A DNA stretch of 57,377 bases from Allomesorhizobium camelthorni. Lineage in GTDB: Bacteria; Pseudomonadota; Alphaproteobacteria; Rhizobiales; Rhizobiaceae. Below the pieces are notes generated by a model, which did not search any database, was not told where the DNA came from, and saw only the letters and a program-made list of their open reading frames with translations. The stretch spans positions 1 through 57,377 of the forward strand of contig NZ_JAAKZF010000039.1 of the NCBI RefSeq assembly GCF_011045125.1. Direction: 5' to 3'. The translations under genes were made by a program, and so were the position numbers. Of this stretch, positions 44,775 to 53,869 are shown piece by piece. How positions within the stretch are numbered: position 1 is the stretch's first letter; each line of letters opens with the position of its first letter.

Positions 44775-45440
44775 TCAGAGATCCTTGGCGGGTGTCAGTC
44801 CGAGCCGGCGCTCCAGCCTAGTCACAAGTGCCACGCCGATCATCGCCAGCGCCAGGAACAGGATTCCGGCCACGACCATCGGCTCGGCATAGCGATAGGT
44901 TTCGGATGCCACGTCGAAGGCACTGCCCAGCATTTCGGGCACGGCAAGTACGGCCAGGTAGGGAGTCGACTTCAAAATTGAAACCGAATAGGCGCCAAGC
45001 GGGGCTGCAATGTTCCGCAGCATCTGGGGCATGATGATATACCCGATCGTGTCTGGCCTGCTGAGCCCGAGGCTGCTCGCGGCCTCGCTCTGTCCGCGCG
45101 GGATTGCGTCGATGCCGGCCTTGAATACCTCTGCGATGTAGCCCGAGAAGTAGACGCTTATCCCGAGCACGCCGGTGAGCATCGCCGGAAGGACGATGCC
45201 GTAATGGGGCAACACGAAGAAGAGGAAGTAAAGCTGCACCAGAACCGGAGTCGAACGGATCGCGTCGATCCACAATTGTGCCACTGGCCGCACGAAGCGG
45301 CTGGATCGCCGGAGGATTTCCCAGATAAATCCCAGCACCGACGCGCCGATGAAGCTGGCGATCGCAACCAGGATCGTGTTTCCAATCCCCTGCAGGACCT
45401 GCGGGAAGATTTCCATGGCAAACGCGAAGTCAAATTTCAC
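44775..45440 (-). CDS. Polar amino acid ABC transporter permease (EhuD-like)
   Basis: 221 residues with five or so membrane helices. The EAA-type loop is SEAASSLGLSRPDTIGYIIMPQMLRN. The subgroup is the His/Glu/Gln/Arg/opine permease family. Its start overlaps the end of the other permease gene by 11 bp, so the two are translationally coupled and form a heterodimer in the membrane. Confidence 0.87.
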   Translation of the reverse strand: MKFDFAFAMEIFPQVLQGIGNTILVAIASFIGASVLGFIWEILRRSSRFVRPVAQLWIDAIRSTPVLVQLYFLFFVLPHYGIVLPAMLTGVLGISVYFSGYIAEVFKAGIDAIPRGQSEAASSLGLSRPDTIGYIIMPQMLRNIAAPLGAYSVSILKSTPYLAVLAVPEMLGSAFDVASETYRYAEPMVVAGILFLALAMIGVALVTRLERRLGLTPAKDL

Positions 45441-46089
45441 TAATGCTCCTCCGACCTTCGCTGGCCCTCCGTTCGAGGTAGCGACCGAAGATGGTCACCG
45501 GGTAGCAGACTATGAAGTAGGCGAGCAGCAAGCTCGAATAGATCCGCACGGGATCATAACTCAGTTGCGAGATCTCCTTGGCCCGGAATGTCATATCGGT
45601 GAGCGTCAGCAGCGAGACGAGCGCGGTGCCCTTGATCAGCTGGATTGCAAGATTGATGAAGGTAGGAATCATGACCGTGATGGCTTGCGGCAACTCGATC
45701 AGCCGCAACACGTCGAGGCGGCCTAGGCCAAGGGCGAGTCCCGCTTCGACCTGACCTCGGTCAAGGGCCTGAAGCGCGGCGCGAATGGACTGGCTACCGT
45801 AGCCCCCGATATTCAGCCCCAGCACCATCGCACCAACGGCTATCCCTGACAGGTAGATCCCGAATGCGGGAAGGGAATAGTAGAAGGCATAGAGCAGCAC
45901 GATTAAAGGCGAGCTGCGCCAGAACTCGATGAGGATTGTCACCAGCAAGCGGAGCCAGCCCTGCGAAAAATGCTGGAGCACACCCGCGACAAGCGCGAAC
46001 GGAATCGCATAGGCCAGTCCAAGCAGCGTCACGATAAGGGTGACGTCGAAGCCCTCAAAAATGCCCCGCAAGATGTCGACAAAACTCAT
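45430..46089 (-). CDS. Polar amino acid ABC transporter permease (EhuC-like)
   Basis: 219 residues from ATG 46089 (MSFVDILRGIFEGFDVT); earlier in-frame codons encode a Ser/Thr/Asn-rich stretch without homology. There are about five membrane helices and the EAA loop is VEAGLALGLGRLDVLRLIELPQA. It is the first gene of the ehuC-ehuD-ehuA-like unit. No binding-protein gene precedes it, unlike the usual ehuABCD order. Confidence 0.86.
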   Translation of the reverse strand: MSFVDILRGIFEGFDVTLIVTLLGLAYAIPFALVAGVLQHFSQGWLRLLVTILIEFWRSSPLIVLLYAFYYSLPAFGIYLSGIAVGAMVLGLNIGGYGSQSIRAALQALDRGQVEAGLALGLGRLDVLRLIELPQAITVMIPTFINLAIQLIKGTALVSLLTLTDMTFRAKEISQLSYDPVRIYSSLLLAYFIVCYPVTIFGRYLERRASEGRRSISEI

Positions 46090-46624
46090 CGGCCAAAGGC
46101 CCCCCGGCCAGTTGCCGGCACAGAGATCTTTCGCTGTGGTGCCGGTTGACGGAGTATTCGACGCGGTAAAGTCGTTATGCTGGATTGCCTGGCGGGATGG
46201 ATCCACCGCCCCGTACCCAACAGGTTTTGCGTCGCACCCGTCTCCAGGAGCCTGGCCGTGAACAGATCATTTTCGACGCTCTTTCCGGCTATTGTTTGGG
46301 AGCGGCCATAGGCTTGGTTGTGGAGCGCGATTGCGAGTGCGCCTCTGCTGACGAGCCGTACCAGGAAGTCCAAAATTCCTTCGGCATACGCCACCACCAC
46401 GGCGGCAAGCTCGCAGACGCGCTGCAAACAGTTCGGCTTTGAGCTGCCCGAAGGCCTCATTGGTCACTCTCCCCTGTGACATTCCCTTTCCGGGTTTTCT
46501 CAGGTATGTAAAGGAGGTATACCTAGCATGTCAATAATAACTTCATGCCGAACGTTTTCTAGACCGCCATTGGGCTCAACCGTTCAGCAATCTCGGCCGT
46601 CGGGCATAAACGAGGAGAGCTACA
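46090..46624. promoter_or_regulatory. Divergent control region between permease and GntR genes, with AGGTATACCT palindrome
   Basis: About 535 bp without a convincing gene. At 46515-46524 lies the perfect 10-base palindrome AGGTATACCT, followed at once by TAGCATG. The same GGTATACCT, then TAGCATG a few bases later, occurs before the binding-protein gene (50437-50457). It is likely an operator for one or both HutC-type regulators and sits 100 bp before the GntR start. The rest of the region has no recognised feature; frames reading leftward from here show no similarity to a binding protein. Confidence 0.55.
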
Positions 46625-47392
46625 GTGAAGTCAGTACAATCACGCCCACACCCGCTGAGAGCCGGCGCAGCCCTGTACGAATCCATTCGCGAGGAAGTCC
46701 GGCGGCGGATTCGGACAGAGGTGTACAAGCCCGGTCAAGTCATCCCCTCTGCTGCCGCGCTCGCCGATGAATTCGATGTCAGCGTTATTACCGTGAAGCG
46801 GGCGCTCAGCGACTTGCGTGCAGCGGGGCAACTGCGCGCCACCCCAGGGAAGGGCACCTTCGTGAAGGAACAGCGGCGCTTCATCCGGGAATTGGATGTG
46901 TGGATGTCCTCTTTCCAGAATGCGAAGGTCCAGGGGCTGGAGTTGTCCCTGCAGGTCATATCGGTCACGAAAGAGCCGTTGAAGGATCCGGTTTTTGCGC
47001 TGCTTGGCTCGCACGATGTGGCGCTCTACTGCATTCGGAAAGTTATCTTTGCTGACGATTTGCCGATCATGTACGACACGACCTACCTGCCGTTGAGTCT
47101 CGGCGATCACGTCATCGATGCCTGCAGCGAGCGGATGGTCTACGATGTACTTCGCGATCAGGGGCTGAAACTCGACAAAGTACGCCTTTTGATAGACGCG
47201 GCCCCCGCGTCGTTAACAGCTCAGAAGATTTTCAGCGTGCCAAACGGTTACCCCTCGTTGCGGCGCTTCTACCACCACTCGACAGATCAGCTGGACGTCT
47301 TCATCGCAGGCGTTGTCGAGTCTCCCTTCGATCGCGTTGTCTGCGCAATCAATCTGCCCGACGGCGCCGATCTGAACGACACCATTCGCTGA
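46625..47392 (+). CDS. GntR-family regulator, HutC subgroup (UTRA domain)
   Basis: 255 residues from GTG 46625, preceded by AGGAGAG. The winged helix (LYESIREEVRRRI, and ALADEFDVSVITVKRALSDLRAAG with the recognition helix) is followed by a UTRA effector domain (CIRKVIFADDLPIMYDTTYL; FSVPNGYPSLRRFYHHS). It is a paralogue of the regulator at 40363-41118. Two paired regulators with a shared candidate site suggest cross-control of the transporter, hydrolase and deacylase genes in response to the imported substrate. Confidence 0.87.
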   Translation: MKSVQSRPHPLRAGAALYESIREEVRRRIRTEVYKPGQVIPSAAALADEFDVSVITVKRALSDLRAAGQLRATPGKGTFVKEQRRFIRELDVWMSSFQNAKVQGLELSLQVISVTKEPLKDPVFALLGSHDVALYCIRKVIFADDLPIMYDTTYLPLSLGDHVIDACSERMVYDVLRDQGLKLDKVRLLIDAAPASLTAQKIFSVPNGYPSLRRFYHHSTDQLDVFIAGVVESPFDRVVCAINLPDGADLNDTIR

Positions 47393-47463
47393 CCGCTGCA
47401 GGTAACCCAGCCCGCTGAAAACCCATTGAGCAAGCGACCCGGGGGCGGTCTGCTGCGCGCGGC

Positions 47464-48903
47464 TTAGACGCGCAGTAGACCAAAGAGCGCGCTCATGGAC
47501 TCTGATTTGTCGAGGGTCATTACCGCCTCAATGATCTTGTCGCCCCTCTTCTCCAGCGGGGTGTCCCGAAGGTTGTTCAGGAATTTCTCCTCCAGCATGC
47601 TGTCGCTGACCGGACGGCGCCAATGGCCCGGTGCCCAGTCGACGGTCTCGGTGAAGCTTCGTCCGTCCTTCATACGCAGGACCACCGTCGATCTGTATTT
47701 GCGCTCCGCCCAGAATGCCTCATCGGCAATGGGGTCCAGCTCGACGCGCGTTTTCTGCATCAGCGCCGCAACTGCCGGGCTTTCCATTATTTCGGGTGCG
47801 TACCAGTGACGACCCGGCTCGCGTGAGAGCAATCCCATTGCCGTAACGTATTCGATCGAAAGTTGCGCATCGATTTCAGACGCCGGCGACGGATCGGAAA
47901 ACCAATCGGTGATCCGCGAAATGCACCTGACCGAGATCGATTCGATCTCGTCCGGGTCGATGTGGTGCGTGTTTGCCAGTGTTGCTGCCGCGTCGACACT
48001 CGTATGGAGAAAGGCGCAGCAAGGAAAGAATTTGATCGACAGTTCGGCGGTTCGCCATCTGCTGCCGAGTTCGGCCGACAACTGCCCGGCATCGAACTGA
48101 TCGGAGCCGATAATCCTTGCGAAACCGCGTTCCAAGTCGCTCAGCATGGCGAAAGGCCCGACGATGTCGCGTCGGGCGCAGAGGGCCGCGTCGATCCCTC
48201 CGAGCGCCATCTGTCCATAATTGGCCTTGAGCGCATGGGCTGGCTTGCCATACTGGACGTACCAGATCGGCACCGACGTATTGGCAGCCGCGTGCCCGAG
48301 TGCCGAACGGAACTGGGCTTCCGTGCCACCCGATATTGTCATCGCAGCGGCGCCGGCCGCGATACCATGCCAGGCGTGATAGACGGCGAACCTCCGATAG
48401 GCTTCCGGGCTTGCCTGTGTCGCATCGTGAACGCGCAAGCCTGCTTCGTAACCCGCGACGACACCCGCGAGGAAGCGGCGCGGCGAAGCGCCAAGATGTT
48501 CCGTCATGGCGAGTGCGGCGGGAATTACTGTCGCGCTCGGATGACCCGAGGCGACGTCCTCATAGTCGAGCACATCGGAGAGCCACGATGACACTTTGCC
48601 GGCGAGGGACGGCGGCAATGACAGCGATGTGCCGGGCACGCAGCAGCCCGTACCCGATGTCCCTTCGGAATAGGCTAGCAGGATCTTCCGGCCAAGTGAG
48701 GTATCGGTGCCGGCGACGATGCAGCCGATTGTATCAAGAGCCACGCGTTTCGCCGTGTGTAGGACGGCGTCTGGAATGGTCATGCAGTCGAGGCCGGTCA
48801 GGAACCGCGCCAGCAGGCCAGCATCCCGGTGGATAGGCGCGCGCGGAAACAAAATGTCCTCGAAGGGCCCGGGCCCGGTTATGTTGTCGATGGAGGTGTT
48901 CAT
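47464..48903 (-). CDS. MmgE/PrpD family protein
   Basis: 479 residues of the MmgE/PrpD fold, which includes 2-methylcitrate dehydratase, cis-aconitate decarboxylase and iminodisuccinate epimerase. The sequences YEDVASGHPSATVIPAAL and KFFPCCAFLHTSVDAA are at conserved places. It would be a dehydratase, epimerase or decarboxylase of a small acid. It is convergent with the GntR gene and is 66 bp downstream of the second M24 gene on the same strand, so it probably works on that enzyme's product. Confidence 0.83.
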   Translation of the reverse strand: MNTSIDNITGPGPFEDILFPRAPIHRDAGLLARFLTGLDCMTIPDAVLHTAKRVALDTIGCIVAGTDTSLGRKILLAYSEGTSGTGCCVPGTSLSLPPSLAGKVSSWLSDVLDYEDVASGHPSATVIPAALAMTEHLGASPRRFLAGVVAGYEAGLRVHDATQASPEAYRRFAVYHAWHGIAAGAAAMTISGGTEAQFRSALGHAAANTSVPIWYVQYGKPAHALKANYGQMALGGIDAALCARRDIVGPFAMLSDLERGFARIIGSDQFDAGQLSAELGSRWRTAELSIKFFPCCAFLHTSVDAAATLANTHHIDPDEIESISVRCISRITDWFSDPSPASEIDAQLSIEYVTAMGLLSREPGRHWYAPEIMESPAVAALMQKTRVELDPIADEAFWAERKYRSTVVLRMKDGRSFTETVDWAPGHWRRPVSDSMLEEKFLNNLRDTPLEKRGDKIIEAVMTLDKSESMSALFGLLRV

Positions 48904-48969
48904 AGTTTCGTGCTCGCTGATGGGAGGTTCGGCATAGGTGTGCGGCTTAGGGGCGCGGTGCGCGGGTGA

Positions 48970-50163
48970 TTAGGATACGACTGGGATCGTTTCGGGCGAC
49001 AGTTCGCTCAGGAACTCGCATCCGTCCTCGGTCACGTAAACGACCTCTTCAAACTGAAATACCGCGCCGTCGCGTTCCAGTTTGGGCTCCAGATGAAGGA
49101 TCATGCCCGGGCGGATCTCCGTATTGTCAACTGGAGAGATCGAAGGCGGCTCGGTGATGTCTAGACCGCCTCCATGGCCAATGCGCGAAACCTTGGAATA
49201 GCGCGCACCCAGATCAGCGTCGCGCCACATCCGCTCAAAACGGGTATAGAGCTCTGCGCAGCTCATGCCCGGCTTCACCGATGAGGCAAGCCCGATTGTG
49301 AGTCTGCGGACTTTGTCGTAGGTCTCAACCTCCCACGAGCTGGGCATGCCTGCCCGCGCGATCCGGTTGCGATCCGCCGGATAACCGCCATAGGTCGATC
49401 GGAAGTCGGTCCATATATAGTGACCCTCCACCAGCATCCGTTCAGACGGAGGCCGACCGTACGCGAAATCGCCCTTTGAAAACAGCATAGCGATAGGGGC
49501 AGCGGTTTCGGCTCCGTTGAGATAGATCTGGGCCTGAAGTTTCTGGCACAGTTCATATTCCGGTATGCCGATATATGCCGAAGCGATCACCGTATCGAAA
49601 GCTCGGTTCACGATATCGAATGAGATCCGCTTCATCTCCGCCTCAAAGCGCGATTTGATCAGGCGGACGTTCCAAAGAACATCACATGCCGAGACGACCC
49701 TGCCATCCAATGACAGATCGGCGAGGGCGTCGATCAGTTCTAAAGATCCGAGGCCTCGCGAGTCCGAGCCGTAATCGACCGCAATCCGCCGAAGACCGGG
49801 ACCGGCCTGCTTGATCCAGCCGGCAATGACGTCCACCGCCTCGGGCAAATAGCCGTCGTAGTAGTGTGCAGTGAAAGACCGCTCCCTCGCCTCGACGGTC
49901 CGGGCTTCGGCAAGACTACCGAACAGCTGCAAGTCAGCCGTCGAGATCGCCGCGAGAACCGGTCGCGCGTTGTAGGTCCAGGACAAGGATTGATAGTCCG
50001 TCAGATATTGTATGTTTTGATGATCCGTCAGGACAATGACGTCGATGTTCGACCGCGCCATCTCTTCCATGACCGCTAGACGGCGGCGCTTGATTTCATC
50101 GATTGGAACCGCGGGCGCAGGCGGCAATGGGCGTAGCAGAGGCTTCTTCGAGAGCATTTTCAT
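48970..50163 (-). CDS. M24-family metallohydrolase (second copy)
   Basis: About 397 residues from ATG 50163; ATG 50157 is equally possible and earlier in-frame codons lack homology. All metal ligands are kept: the Asp of IWTDFRSTYGG, the Asp of YPADRNRIA, the His of SRIGHGGGLDITEPP, the Glu of LHLEPKLER and the Glu of FQFEEVVYVT. The N-terminal domain is IDVIVLTDHQNIQYLTDYQSL, split by substitutions from the first copy. It is divergent from the binding-protein gene. As in the first copy, an amidohydrolase or dipeptidase activity on an imported N-substituted amino acid is likely. Confidence 0.82.
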   Translation of the reverse strand: MKMLSKKPLLRPLPPAPAVPIDEIKRRRLAVMEEMARSNIDVIVLTDHQNIQYLTDYQSLSWTYNARPVLAAISTADLQLFGSLAEARTVEARERSFTAHYYDGYLPEAVDVIAGWIKQAGPGLRRIAVDYGSDSRGLGSLELIDALADLSLDGRVVSACDVLWNVRLIKSRFEAEMKRISFDIVNRAFDTVIASAYIGIPEYELCQKLQAQIYLNGAETAAPIAMLFSKGDFAYGRPPSERMLVEGHYIWTDFRSTYGGYPADRNRIARAGMPSSWEVETYDKVRRLTIGLASSVKPGMSCAELYTRFERMWRDADLGARYSKVSRIGHGGGLDITEPPSISPVDNTEIRPGMILHLEPKLERDGAVFQFEEVVYVTEDGCEFLSELSPETIPVVS

Positions 50164-50426
50164 CGGTACGTTCTTTTCATCCCAGTTAGTGAAGAAGATG
50201 GCGCGAGCACCTGCGGCATCCTGCATCGGACGCCCCGCGGAGGCTCAAGTTCGGATTTCGATTGTCCCCGCCATTCCTGCCATTCAGCTTTGCGTGCCGC
50301 GCAGAATTACCGGACGGGCTGAGGCTGCCGCGCATCGTGGACACAGCTTTCGCTCCCCCACTTTTGGTGCCGCGGCGCCGAAATCGCCCCCTTGTACAAG
50401 ACTGCATTTGGCCAGCATCGATAGAG

Positions 50427-50457
50427 TTGACAGATTGGGTATACCTGGTCTAGCATG
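50427..50457 (+). promoter_or_regulatory. Candidate promoter with GGTATACC operator before binding-protein gene
   Basis: TTGACA (50427-50432) and TAGCAT (50451-50456), 18 bp apart, could be -35 and -10 boxes. GGGTATACCT (50437-50446) lies between them, matching the palindrome before the GntR gene at 46515. The TAGCATG after the site is shared by both places. Confidence 0.5.
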
Positions 50458-50499
50458 GCGATGCAACAAACAACTGAGCTGACGGAACAGGAGGTCTAG

Positions 50500-51402
50500 A
50501 TGGGTTTCATCGTCAGGGGCGCGATACCGCGCGCCGGGTACTTGCGAGTTCTCACAGGGGCCGCCGTTTTGGCCCTTGGGGCAGTCGTTGCGACAGTCGC
50601 GCAAGCTCAATCGACGCTCGATCGCGTGGTTAAGGAAGGCAAGATCTCGATCGGAATTCACAACGCCGTTCCGTGGGGCTTTCGGGATGAGGGCGGGCAG
50701 GTGACGGGTTTCAGCCCCGATCTGGTCCACGAGGCCTTCGCGCCGATGGGCGTGACGGAAATCGAGTTCGTCATCTCGGATTTTGGCGCCTTGATCCCCG
50801 GCCTCACCGCAGGCCGCTTCGACGCGATCGCCTCCGGGCTCTACATCACACCGGAACGCTGCAAGGCAGTTGCGTTCAGCGACCCCGATCTCAGCCTGAA
50901 GGACGCAGTTCTGGTCTTGGCCGGGAATCCGAAGAACATCAACAGCTACAAGGATTTCGTGGAAAATCCCGATCTGACGATCGGGGTCGGTCGCGGCAGC
51001 ACGACCGTGAAAAATGTTCTCGATGCCGGCGTGCCTGAGGTGCAGCTGCAACAGTATCAGGATATCCAATCGAACATCGCAGCCCTGATCGCCGGCCGGA
51101 TTGATGCTGCGGGATTTTCGGCGCCAACGGTAATTGGCCTGGCGGCTGACCCCAACCTCACCGCTGTCGAGCGCGCGGTGCCATTCGAGGGTTATGTTCA
51201 GCCGAACAGCCTGGAGCGGTCAGGTTATTCGGCGATTGCGTTTCGCCTCGAGGACACAGCTTTGCGGGATGCCTACAACGCGCGGCTGACCGAGATGAAA
51301 GCGGATGGAACTGTCGCCAAGATCATGGCCAAGTACGGTTTTACCGATGCCGAGAAGGCGCCTGAATTGACCCAAGCAGATATCTGCGCCGGCCAAAGCT
51401 AA
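50500..51402 (+). CDS. Amino acid/ectoine-type ABC transporter substrate-binding protein (EhuB-like)
   Basis: 300 residues with a signal sequence ending about VAQAQ (36). The type 2 periplasmic-binding fold includes IGIHNAVPWGFRDEGGQVTG, FSPDLVHEAFAPMGV, IPGLTAGRFDAIASGLYITPERC and IAALIAGRIDAAG. The I-P-G-L-x-A-G-R-F-D and ITPERC segments and the ending IMAKYGFT strongly resemble EhuB of the ectoine/hydroxyectoine transporter. It is separated from its presumed permeases and ATPase (43968-46089) by the regulator, PrpD and M24 genes. The candidate operator upstream ties it to the same regulon. Confidence 0.84.
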   Translation: MGFIVRGAIPRAGYLRVLTGAAVLALGAVVATVAQAQSTLDRVVKEGKISIGIHNAVPWGFRDEGGQVTGFSPDLVHEAFAPMGVTEIEFVISDFGALIPGLTAGRFDAIASGLYITPERCKAVAFSDPDLSLKDAVLVLAGNPKNINSYKDFVENPDLTIGVGRGSTTVKNVLDAGVPEVQLQQYQDIQSNIAALIAGRIDAAGFSAPTVIGLAADPNLTAVERAVPFEGYVQPNSLERSGYSAIAFRLEDTALRDAYNARLTEMKADGTVAKIMAKYGFTDAEKAPELTQADICAGQS

Positions 51403-51535
51403 GAACCTCTGGAGCCGGCGGCTCGCTCCCCTTGCCGCCGGTTGCCGTGTTCCGTCGAAATCACATTGCCGGTTGTGGCGGCGCAGACGCGGGCCGCCGC
51501 ATATTCTCCTTCCAGAACATGCCGGCTGACAAAAC

Positions 51536-52837
51536 ATGAAGGAGTTCGGATTGCTCGTCCATGACACCCAGTCCAAAATCATCGGCCTGTCCTGCCTGCG
51601 CTGCAACACGCTCTACCCGGCCGATTTGCCAATCGATTCGACCGGGTGCCCCGCATGCCGCGCCGTTGCGCCATCAAATTTCGAGGTGGTCTATGCCGAA
51701 GCGGCGATTGCCAAGCGGGTGTTGCCCCGGCTCAGGGTTGGCGGAGGGTTTTCGTCCTTTGCGGATTTCCTGCCCGTCGATGCGGCGGATTTGGTCTCGC
51801 TGGCAGAGGGCAGTACCCCCCTGATCGACGTCCCAGCGATTGCAGGGGCGATGGGGCTTGGCGCGTTGCAGATCAAGGACGAAAGCCGCAATCCGACATG
51901 GTCGCACAAAGACCGCTTCTCGGCGGTGGCCGTCTCGTATGCGAGAAAGCAGGGTCACGGTTTTGTCGCCACCGCGTCCTCTGGCAATGCGGGTGCATCC
52001 CTGGCTGCCTATGCAGCCAAGGCCGGAATGGACTGCCTTGTCCTGACTTTCGAAGGTGCCGCAGCGCCGCTGGTTGAACAGATCCGGCGCTACGGCGCGA
52101 TTGTCGTGGAACTCAAGGACAAGGCGCAACGCTGGACGATACTTGCCGAGGGGCAACGCCGCTTCGGCTGGTTCGTTACTTCGCCATTCTCGGCCCCTGT
52201 CGTCGGCAGCAATCCCTACGGCATGGAGGGCTACAAGACCATTGCCTACGAAATTGCCATTCAATCTGATGACATTCCCGAATGGGTCATCGTCCCGACC
52301 GCGTATGGCGATCTTCTGCGTGGCATCTGGAAAGGCTTCAAAGACCTTCATGAAGCGGGATGCATCTCGCGGTTGCCAAAAGTTGCGGCCGCCGAAGTCC
52401 TTGGTTCCTTGTCCAGGACTATAAGCAGCGGATCTGATGCAGTTTGGCTGATGGAGGGAGCAGAGCCGTCGCAGGCAATGTCGATCGGCGTTCTGCAGGG
52501 AACCTATCAATCACTGGTCTCCATCCGGGAGTCCGGCGGAACCGTTGAATGTATCGACGACACGGCACTTTGGGCAGCGCAGGCGCAACTTGCGCGGCAT
52601 GAGGGTATCTTCGGGGAACTCTCAGGCGTCGCAGCCATCGCCGCCGCGCAGCGAATGCGCCAGAAAGGCGTGATCGGCTCAGACGACAAGGTCGTCTGCC
52701 TCATGACGGCGAGCGGCCTCAAGGATATCGACCAGATGCCTCCGGCAAGGCCGAGCCAATACCGGATTGAAGGTCGTTTTGAAGAGGTCGCGAAAATCCT
52801 CACCAACGAGCTGGGCACGTCTTCAGTCGACAGGTGA
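51536..52837 (+). CDS. Threonine-synthase-like PLP-dependent enzyme with N-terminal zinc ribbon
   Basis: 433 residues. An N-terminal C20-x2-C23 and C38-x2-C41 pair looks like a zinc ribbon, as in some threonine synthases. The PLP lysine is K125 in NPTWSHKDR (usually NPTGSFKDR), and ATASSGNAGAS binds the phosphate. The two substitutions at the lysine motif suggest a changed substrate, such as a threonine dehydratase or a lyase acting on diaminobutyrate or hydroxyectoine-derived acid (compare EutB). A 2-oxobutyrate product would suit the E1 enzyme encoded nearby. It lies 133 bp after the binding-protein gene on the same strand. Confidence 0.8.
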   Translation: MKEFGLLVHDTQSKIIGLSCLRCNTLYPADLPIDSTGCPACRAVAPSNFEVVYAEAAIAKRVLPRLRVGGGFSSFADFLPVDAADLVSLAEGSTPLIDVPAIAGAMGLGALQIKDESRNPTWSHKDRFSAVAVSYARKQGHGFVATASSGNAGASLAAYAAKAGMDCLVLTFEGAAAPLVEQIRRYGAIVVELKDKAQRWTILAEGQRRFGWFVTSPFSAPVVGSNPYGMEGYKTIAYEIAIQSDDIPEWVIVPTAYGDLLRGIWKGFKDLHEAGCISRLPKVAAAEVLGSLSRTISSGSDAVWLMEGAEPSQAMSIGVLQGTYQSLVSIRESGGTVECIDDTALWAAQAQLARHEGIFGELSGVAAIAAAQRMRQKGVIGSDDKVVCLMTASGLKDIDQMPPARPSQYRIEGRFEEVAKILTNELGTSSVDR

Positions 52838-53273
52838 TCGGATAGTCCGCTGGGCATGGTGCAGCAGGGCCGACCTTGGGAGAGAGCTGAGGCCTGACCA
52901 GGCGCAACCCTTTTGCCGAACTTGCGAGGCATGGCGTGACCTGCGGTGCAGTTTTGGCTTGCGCCGAATAGAGCAACGTCGTTCCTGAACTCGACGCCTT
53001 TTGATGAAGAAGGGCGAGTGATTCATGCTGTTGAGCTTGCGCCATTCTTGAATCCGGCCGCCTCCATGCCGCCGGCATAACAGTCGCACACGTATGGTCT
53101 ACGACCAGTCTCGAATTCAAAGACGTCCGCCAGCTGCGCATTTGAATCGGGGCGCAAAACTCACCCCTGCCGCAGCGTACGATTTGTCTTTAGCCCTTCG
53201 TGCGGCAGAAAGCTCGCGTCACGACCGTTGGGCAGCCGCAGGCTTCGCGCGGGCACTGCTGGACGTGGATGGG
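52838..53273. other. Intergenic region without recognised gene
   Basis: 436 bp between the PLP enzyme gene and the convergent Lrp gene. Short frames occur on both strands but none shows a family motif, a good ribosome binding site or a sensible start. Terminators for both flanking genes are expected; no clear hairpin with a T run was identified. Confidence 0.4.
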
Positions 53274-53756
53274 CTACCCGATACCCGATCCGGCAGACTT
53301 CACACGCCGTAGCGAAACGGAAGACTGGATGGACGCGATACCAGGGATCTTCGTCAGCGTCCCAGTCAGGAACGTTTCATACTCCTTCAACCCGGGTGTC
53401 AGGACGCGAAGGAGGTAATCGTTGTCGCCCGTCATGAGCCAGCAGTCGACAACTTCGGGATGCTTCTTGATCTCGGTCTCGAATGCGACGAGCGCGGAAT
53501 CGATTTGGCGCTCCAGCTTCACCGACATGAAGATTGCAACTGGCAAGCCCAGCTTTTCGTCGTCGAGCGTCGCAGAGTAGCCCGTGATGATCCCCTCGGA
53601 TTCCAATCGGCGCAGGCGCCGCAGGCAAGGGGACGGGCTAAGGCCCACCTTTTCGCTCAGCTCCTGGTTCGTCAGCCGGGCATTGGCCTGCAATTCGCGC
53701 AGGATCTTCCGGTCCGTCGCATCAAGATTGGCAGATGTCACTTGAAATCCGATCAC
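53274..53756 (-). CDS. Lrp/AsnC-family transcriptional regulator
   Basis: 160 residues; ATG 53756. An N-terminal HTH (LDATDRKILRELQANARLTNQELSEKVG, LSPSPCLRRLRRLESEGII) is followed by a RAM effector domain (VDCWLMTGDNDYLLRVLTPGLKEYETFL). It is divergent from the dehydrogenase E1 gene, 113 bp apart. MdeR, an Lrp-type activator, has the same arrangement next to MdeB in Pseudomonas, and AsnC/DoeX-type regulators control ectoine genes in other Proteobacteria. Either precedent fits control of this locus by an amino acid. Confidence 0.88.
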   Translation of the reverse strand: MIGFQVTSANLDATDRKILRELQANARLTNQELSEKVGLSPSPCLRRLRRLESEGIITGYSATLDDEKLGLPVAIFMSVKLERQIDSALVAFETEIKKHPEVVDCWLMTGDNDYLLRVLTPGLKEYETFLTGTLTKIPGIASIQSSVSLRRVKSAGSGIG

Positions 53757-53869
53757 ATTCTAGAATTTTCTGCCGCACAAATGCCAAAGCGGGGAGGCAA
53801 TAGCAAGGAAATAGCGCCAAAGGTTCGATAGATTGCCACGAAACGTACCGCAGCAAGAGAACCCGCGAA

